A DNA stretch of 64,000 bases, taken from Glebionis coronaria (Eukaryota > Streptophyta > Magnoliopsida > Asterales > Asteraceae). Below, piece after piece: positions 56,925 to 64,000 of this stretch. The notes beneath the pieces are model-generated. The model was not told the origin of the DNA and did no database searches. It saw only the letters and a program-made list of their open reading frames with translations. Location of the stretch: positions 515,476,274 through 515,540,273 of the forward strand of contig CM046878.1 in assembly GCA_025667525.1 (NCBI GenBank), written 5' to 3'. A program made the translations under genes and the position numbers. How positions within the stretch are numbered: position 1 is the first letter of the stretch; every line of letters starts with the position of its first letter.

Positions 56925-59551
56925 TGATAAGTGTGAAAACACTCATCAATAATGATCCTAAAACCATTCAAAACACAGTCAAATACATTATTTTAACTGT
57001 AAATTATCAGAATTACGTGTGTATTTTGTGTTTGTGTAATTTTCAGGTAATATAGGTACATTTGAGACAAACACGAGCTTTCAAGGACTTATTTGATCAA
57101 AAGACGAAGAAAAGGACGAAAGACGCTTTCAAGTACCTTACTTGTCACTACTTCAAAGATCAAGGGCCAATCTTGGCATACTTCCAAAGATAAAGGGCTT
57201 AAAGTGCAATTTCTACAAAGAAAAGGATGAAAAAGAACTTGTTTAAAAGTCTTTATAACCATTTGAAAAGAAATAAGAAAATGAAGGACCAAAGAGAAAA
57301 TAAAAGAAAAGTAAAGTTTATACTTTGGTCATTTGACCAAAACCGGTCAAAGACACAAACCATTCACGCACATCTTCTCCTTCGTTTCCAAAGAAGAGAG
57401 AGAAAGACGGTTATCCCTTTTTCATCTCCAAACCTGCAACTCATTTTTACAAAGGATCGAGAAGGATTCAAAGGAAGAACAAAACATGAAAGTTGATCAG
57501 CTTTTCACCCTCTTGATGATGACACCAATTAATTGGCTCAAAAGTAGACGAAGAGGAAACGCCCAATTTGGATTGAAGATGAAGGACGAGTGTAAACCTC
57601 GTATTAAACACGTGTCAATCAATCATTGGATAGACCACGTCACTCCACCACCACACGGCGGCTATAAATAGAAGACGAGGCCTTCATTTGAGAGGGTTAG
57701 ACTAGGTGTAGTTTTTCACACAGTTAGTTAGAGTTAGGAGTAGATTAGATAAGTTTTCTTCACAGTTTAAATCATTTTCAGTTTTCTGTTAAGTTTGTTT
57801 AACTTTCAGTTTCTACAGTTGTAACTGATTACTGTTTTCGCCATTAATGAAACTTACTTAAGATTCTTAAAGATTTCTTGATTCTCTTTTAAGCTTTCTT
57901 TTATTGTTACTGTTAATCGAGATTGATTTTAGTTGACGAGTTTATTGATTCTTGTTCATATAGCTTGTGATAATAAGCTCTTAATAGCTTGTGATATATT
58001 CTTTCACTTTAAATGAATTGAACTCGTTAGATTTCAGTGTTTCGTCAATCAGTTGAAGTTTTTAAACAATTTCGGTGATTTTTAGTTTTATTAAGCAAAT
58101 AGGTTCATAAGCTCAATATGAGCTTATGAGTGGAGTTCCTTTCGTTTCAATACTGAGTTTTATACAGTTTTAATCAGAGATAAGCTTTACTGAAATTTTC
58201 TTTGAGTTTTTAAAAGTTTTCATATATAAAAAAACAGTCAGTTTGATTGCTGCTTTGATAGGTTAGTCAGTTTGATTGCTTATAAAGTTCATGAGTTTTC
58301 GTGAAGCTGAAGAAGATTTTCTGTTTAAACCTTTGATTCAGTTTCTGTGAGATATTTCGGTTAAGCAGATTAGTTCGAGATTACGCAGGTTTCAGTATCG
58401 AAAAGTCTTGTTTTGTTTCTCTTTGCTTCGTTTCGTTTTTGTGCAGGTATAACTGTTCGGGTTGAGATGTTGGTTTAGTTGGTGGTTTGATATAGATAAG
58501 AATTTGAAAGATTTAATTCAAAGATCCTGTATTGTTTGTCTTCGTTTTTCTTGGATAATCGATTTTGCAGGTTTATTTTGAAGCTCATGCAGGATTACTG
58601 TATGAAGGTAGCTGTCAAGCGTAATAGTAGCAGTCAAGCGTAGCCGTACTTGCAGTTTTTGATAAGGTAGTAGATTAGGTGTGTTTGGTTTTAAGCCGGC
58701 TCAGCGCCGCGCTTCTCGACATCAACGGGCTGATTTCGGATGCAGGTTGATTAACATTTTCATTTACTGCATAATATAGTTAAAATTGTTAGGATTTCAT
58801 TAGTAGCTAATTCTGCTAGAACTAGTTGTAGTGTACTTTTTCCTGAACACTTCTTTCTCTGAGTTGAATCTTGTTGATTGTTAGATGTTTAAGCTGTGCT
58901 AAGTGATTCCATAATTGTAGATGTTTTAAATTTCTTAATTTTCTGTCACTGGTGTTTGACAAACTACCAAACAGTTTTTGCAAATTTAAAAGATGTGTTT
59001 TCTTAGTGAACTGTAGCTATAGATTTGTAGTAAATGCATATTTTTGAGGTCAGTAGGTTGAATAATATAGGATTAAACTGATGTCAGTCAATGAGTATAT
59101 TAGAATAGCTATTGTCTTTAGTTTAAAATGAATTCATACAAATTAGTTAGGTAGCATAATAGTTTATTTGTTTTGACTTTCTGTCAGTCTTAGTAGAGTA
59201 AAGAATTTTCGATTTTGATTATGAGTCATGTTTACTGTTTCTTAGTTGCTTTCATTATTAAATTTGATAGCACTAGTAGTTGTTTCACGATTTAATATTT
59301 TTAGTGTAAAATTTTGTTTTGTATTTTACGTTTTTGTATTTGGTGCAATTTAATCATTTTACGTGCAACGTGTTTTAGTGTAGTACGGATACGTATATAG
59401 GTATTTTTACATTTTTGCTTGTTTAATTGTGAATTAGAACTAGATTACCAATCAAGATTTTTACAACCAAAAACAGTCAAGTCAAGCTTAAAAACGTTAT
59501 ATCAATTCGAATCGATACCGAGAAAAACGAACTTAAAAAGACAAAATATTA
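56925..59551 (+). repeat. 3' LTR of the non-autonomous element
   Basis: Same ends and length as the 5' LTR. Differences seen: CAAATACATT for CAAATTCATT, GATATATTC for GATAGATTC, GAATAGC for GAATTGC, GACAAAAT for GACGAAAT. Confidence 0.93.
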
Positions 59552-59556
59552 AAAAT

Positions 59557-60378
59557 CTTTTGCAACCCGTGATGTGTGAGGGGTGTGTGGAGGACAAGGG
59601 ACTCAGACGTCCCTTTCTGAGTGAGAGGGTATGTTTGGAGATGGGTAAAAGGTAGATTCCCCATGGTTAATTAGATTAAGGGTGGGTATATAGATTAATT
59701 GTATCTGGGTTTTTTAGGGTTTGTGGGAGGATCATGATGATTAGTTTAATCCAAGTAGGGATTAATTAAAATGTTTCCCTAGCAAATAAACAACCAGGTT
59801 TAATGGGCTAGGGTGTGGGTTATTGTCGGGTTAAAGGTGTAATATGGGTGGGTTTAAGTTAAATAGGTTATAAGAATGGCAAAACACCCCCCGTACTTCC
59901 AAAAATCATGCAAACACTATCTTGGCAGCTTAAACTCTAATTCCCTTTGAAAAGTACTTTGATAAGGTTGTTAGTTTTGGCACATGTAGTTTCATACTTT
60001 GAATAAGGACTTTGTATGCAATTATGAGATCTTCAAGGGCTATATTTTCCAAGTATTCAATGTTAGAGGACCATACTTGTAAAAAGTGATTCTTCAAGGA
60101 CCTTCTATGACAAATCTTTAAACTTGAGGGACCAAACTTGTATAATCTTCAAACTTCAAAGTCTTTTTGGAAAATTTAACATTTAGGTCCGGTTCATTGT
60201 GCGTCTTCATTTCCCGTGTTTGTGTTTGCTTGTTTCTCATGATCTTTTGTCGATTTCAAGATATCCGTACATAAAATACACAATGAACAAACACAAGCAT
60301 ATTTTATGGTATTTTATGATATTTTTAAGCATTTTAAGCCCGATTTAGACGATGAGACTATGTAAAAATGCAGTCTCA
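59557..60378 (-). repeat. Candidate LTR (lower copy), second part
   Basis: Continues 48899 after the inserted element. On the minus strand it begins TGAGACTGCATTTTTACATAG..., a hairpin-forming start similar in design to the TGATAAGTGTG start of the inserted element, preceded by purine-rich GAATGAGGAGTAA as a possible PPT. Confidence 0.45.
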
Positions 60379-62323
60379 TTACTCCTCATTCTAAACCATT
60401 TCCGTGTCCCCACACAATGCTAAAATTAAGTATCTTAGTACCTCCAAAATTCATTTTTCTATGAAATTTATTGAAAACGTAAATTTAGATTAACTACTAG
60501 TTGCGTTTTAGACATACTGTATTGTTTTCATCACGAGAATGTGACTTTTAGGGTCAAATAATAAGAACTCGTGAATGCCTCATAGAGATAAGTTCGTCAT
60601 CCTCGATGTTCACCCAGTTCCATGCTAAGCGTGAAACGAGATCATTGTTTTTACAAGTTAGTAATGCTAACACTACTCATATGCGTTAATCACGTACTTA
60701 GACTCCCTTATTCCTAATTGGTATCTCTTATATTTTATTTTGTCTTAATGATCACAAGGATACATTTTTGACTTATTTCGATATTTATTTAAGCCTAAAA
60801 TAAAGTAGGATGGTTTAATTAACAAGTAACTAAAGGACACGATCTTTTAAAACGTTTCTTGTAATCATTTAAAGTTCATCATATCTTGGCATAACTCGTT
60901 TCACGATTTAAGACCTTTCTCGGACCGATATTTGGCATGTGTTTCGAACTTCAAATCTTGAGAGACTATCTTGAAATTATGGTCTTCTCTTCATTTTTGT
61001 ATACATCTTCAACTTTTGACCATTACTTCTTCATTTATCCTTTTCTTTATTTAGGATTTTGATTAACAACGACCCGCCTCCTTATAGGACTTGGATTGAT
61101 TTATCTTCATGCCTTGTTAGGGCCTTTTTGGATAGACTTTCCCGCAACCTAGTTGGGAGTATTGCTTTTCATCGTGTGTCTTGATCCTTCATTTAGATTC
61201 GGATTAATGATTCTTCCTATCATCTTTGGATCTTTAGCAATAAAAGGTAATCCTCATGCTTTGTTAGGGCCTTTTTGGATTCTCCAATCTTCGCGTCCCG
61301 TTTCAATAAGTTATGCATTGGCTATGTACTCTATTTAATTACATGTAACTTTTAAACGATCTTGGGCTAGAAGCTAACATATCGTATAAACCGTACAACC
61401 TTATTTATTGCATTTATTTATACAAAAGCGTGGGGAGAATAAGCAAATAATTAAATCACATGAGTTTTTGAAAGAATACGAGTACTCTACGATTAGCATA
61501 GTAACTTATAATTAACTCTATCATTTCTCATCCTCATTTTAATGAGACTTATCCTAATATAGTTAAGGAATCGAAGCTAGTGCTCAACACGCACGGTCGA
61601 GTAAAAAATTACTCTTATTCTCACCATCAGAAAACCGACATTCATATCTTAAAAACTTATGAAAAACTAGAAATTTTTTAAAATCTGGTCATTTTTAGCC
61701 TTATTTTGCATAAAACGTAACAAAAAGATGAAAATTGGATTGCGTGATGACGTAACCAAGGTGAAGTATCCATTCACCACCCCATACTAAAACTAAACAT
61801 TGTCCTCAATGTTTCGAGTATAAGGGTGAAACACCCCCATACTAGAGATGAAAAGTCGAATGCTTAATCTCGAGCATAGAAAGGGTAAAACGAATATCCT
61901 AAAATCCGTTTATGAATTATGCTAATAAGATAATCGTTAGAACGTAAAAGGACAGCATCAGATATCAGAATCTTCAAAGGCAACGATCAAAGCTCGAGTG
62001 ATATGTAAAACGAACACGAGAGGCTTCAACGATGACGATGATCCTAATAAATCACAATCACAAACAACTACGGAACAAAGATTGGAAGAGCACAAGTCTC
62101 TACATTACATTATTTTAAGAAAGCAATAATATTTACAAGGATAAGCATGAGAATCCCCCACGAGGCACCTTGTTTTTGATAACCGAGTCAAAAGCTCGAC
62201 TCGAATCCCCATAAATGTGATCATTTAGGGATTATCATGGTATGGTCATTATTGGTGGGGCTTACATGATAAACAATACCGAAAAGCAACCGGTACTAAG
62301 GACTAAGTCCTTTGATGATGCAT
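60379..62323 (-). mobile_element. Short internal region of the older minus-strand LTR element
   Basis: About 1.9 kb without any long frame on either strand, so the element is non-autonomous or deleted. On the minus strand around 61850-61740 it has ACATTGAGGACAATGT followed by AGTATGGGGTGG, the signature near the 3' end of Athila/Tat-type interiors. CATGC(C/T)TTGTTAGGGCCTTTTTGG is repeated at about 61110 and 61255. Confidence 0.45.
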
Positions 62324-64000
62324 AATAATTTTTTATTAATTAAAAATGATTTTAGTCTAAAAACAATGCTTTAAAAATATTAAATGATTTTTATAAAATA
62401 TGAAAAAATTATAGAAAGAGTTAATCACTACTTAAAATCTAGGAACAATAAAACCCTACAAAATAAGCTCCGAATAAGCTACGAAATAAGTTATAAAGCT
62501 AATGTGATAAAAGAAAAAAAAAGAGTTTAAATAAATCCATTTGTAAACATTTAACAAAAAAGACCATTAGAGCATATAGTTTGTGGGTGTTGCTGTGAGG
62601 CGTTACCCATTCCTGTGGTCTGGGGTTCGAATCTTTCTGTTGGCAGTTGTCCCTTTTTTATTATGCGAAATAAAGAAAAGATTAAAAGAGTAATTAAAAG
62701 AAATCTAAACAAAAAACTAGTAGACCAGATGGTAATGTTGAGGGTTGTTGCGTCTGTTTGCAGCTGGTGGTCAGGGGTTCAATACCACTGGCTGCTTTTT
62801 TCTGTTTCTATTTTTTATGCGCTACAAGCAGCTTTTGGATAAGAAGTCCCCTAATAAGCAGTTGCTTATTAGGGTGATACCAACAGTAATATACACAATA
62901 ACAATCATAGAAATCAGATTTTACACAAGAATTCTAAGAATGCAACAATTTGCACATGATGAACAGTAGGTGCACACATAGAGGTAAATTGGCGAACTTG
63001 AAGCTTAAAATTAAGGAACTTAAAAACTATAAGTTACTGATTAAGCTTAAAACAGAAAATCTACCGCCCTCAATCTATCTTCCTACCAAAATTAAGAACA
63101 CGAAACCTTAAAACAAGTGCACCAAGGTTGCTGGCATGATTTTGCTTAAAAGTAGTAGAAGTTAATCAACTAATGTGCACAGAATTGAACGCAAGTGAAA
63201 TTTATGCACAAAGAACTTCTTAGATCACCTATGTATCAGATAACACAAGGATTTCAACAACAAAAAACCACAAATAACAAGGAGCATAACAACTTTATAC
63301 CTACTGACATAGTTATCACAGAAAACACTAAGCCACTCAGATTTTGATTTTTATTGATTCCGACTGAAACAAAAGGCTAACTCAACTAATACTAACCTCA
63401 AAGGAGTGATGCAATAAACTTAAATACTTGACCCTATATTCATGCAGTCTACAGGCTTTAGCCAAACACCCTTTTCGATGGACAAAATTGAGATTTTGCA
63501 CATGAAGCTTAATATTAAAGCCAAAAACATGAAAGTAAGAGTACATACATGTATATAAGCCAATAATAACTACAATTAAACACAAGCACATAGCCAAATA
63601 AAATCAATAAGCAATATCACATAAGCCAATTATTTTTGATGAAAAGAAGTATAAAAGAAAGAAAAAGAATTGCTCACATTGGGTTGAGTCACATCCAACC
63701 CGACCAAGCTTGATATAAGAAGCTATGAACTCCTTTTTGAACTATCAACCACCTAAAATCAGCTTATCAACACTTCCTTATACCACTTCTTTGTTTCACA
63801 CAGAAATATCAACCAAACTTTCTTGAAAGAGAGCCAATCTTATTTCCTTTTGTAACCTGAAATTACAAGAGCAAACAAAGGGCACATACCACAGAAGTTT
63901 AAAGCTAGTAAGCATAACTTATCCAATAAGCTGGCTTATTGGCTTCCAACTTTCAAGGGCAGTTAATAAAGAAAATAGATGAACCTTTTGAAACTGATTT
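62324..64000 (-). repeat. Candidate LTR (upper copy), truncated by the window end
   Basis: Direct repeat of 46524-48196 with substitutions and indels, including 16 extra nt at about 62841-62856 that complete a hairpin CCCTAATAAGCAGTTGCTTATTAGGG. It also carries the SINE-like heads (perfect GGTTCGAATC at about 62624). The outer end and TSD lie beyond the window. Confidence 0.6.

Larger units (their letters stand above)
48900..59551 (+). mobile_element. Young non-autonomous LTR retrotransposon (gag-like ORF only), 10.65 kb
   Basis: LTRs 48900-51526 and 56925-59551 are the same length (2627 bp) and I see only about four differences between them. The TSD AAAAT is perfect (48895-48899, 59552-59556). 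PBS-like TGACGCCGCTGCCGG at 51529; PPT AGTGGAGGGGAG at 56912. The 5.4-kb interior has one long ORF with a gag-like finger and no protease, RT or integrase. The region near 55300 (ACATTGAGGACAATGTTT then AAGTGTAGGGGAG) is usual in Athila/Tat-type gypsy elements. It must move with enzymes supplied in trans. It inserted into the LTR of an older element. Confidence 0.92.

Overview
The window is nuclear DNA of a flowering plant. GT-AG introns, LTR retrotransposons with tRNA primer sites, hAT, Mutator and Harbinger elements, a tRNA-derived SINE, Helitron-type termini and AT-rich spacers all point that way. The element mix (Tekay-like chromovirus, DUF1985/Ulp1 element, ACCGGTT-rich hATs) suggests a transposon-rich eudicot, perhaps Asteraceae; that last step is a guess from family flavour, not a match. 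Only one ordinary host gene is convincing: a three-exon DUF4378-family gene at 14-4185 (+). Nearly everything else is transposable elements, many delimited below by terminal repeats and target-site duplications (TSDs).

4186-22900 is a field of small DNA transposons. It holds a deleted hAT with a BED-finger transposase remnant (5125-6837), a nest of hAT and Tourist elements (8703-10992), a degenerate stretch bounded by two Helitron-like 3' ends (about 11000-17278), a hAT MITE (16182-16345), Tourist-type MITEs (17323-17694, 20153-20912), a Mutator-like element with long inverted repeats (18166-19585), a second copy of the 0.3-kb hAT MITE (21023-21319) and a SINE with a perfect 17-bp TSD (21488-21778).

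22900-44105 is the centrepiece, a stack of insertions. The host layer is a decayed DUF1985 + Ulp1-protease transposon gene (23602-44105). A LINE entered it (28205-43505). A gypsy-type LTR, now a solo LTR on the minus strand, entered the LINE (TSD TAACA, 28387-42388). A nearly intact Tekay-like Ty3/gypsy element on the plus strand then entered the solo LTR (TSD CATAT, 30225-41343). That youngest element has 3.0-kb LTRs, a PBS, a gag that reads through only if three short introns are removed, a full pol and a chromodomain cut by an in-frame TGA. The DUF1985/Ulp1 gene contains a run of short phase-0 exons (25157-26387) that look tandemly duplicated.

44106-64000 is another nest. A very young non-autonomous LTR element (48900-59551, TSD AAAAT, LTRs almost identical) carries a gag-like ORF but no pol. 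It sits inside the LTR of an older minus-strand LTR element whose second LTR (62324 onward) runs off the window.

Coordinates of termini and exon joints were read by eye. Family names rest on motif recognition, without database searches.
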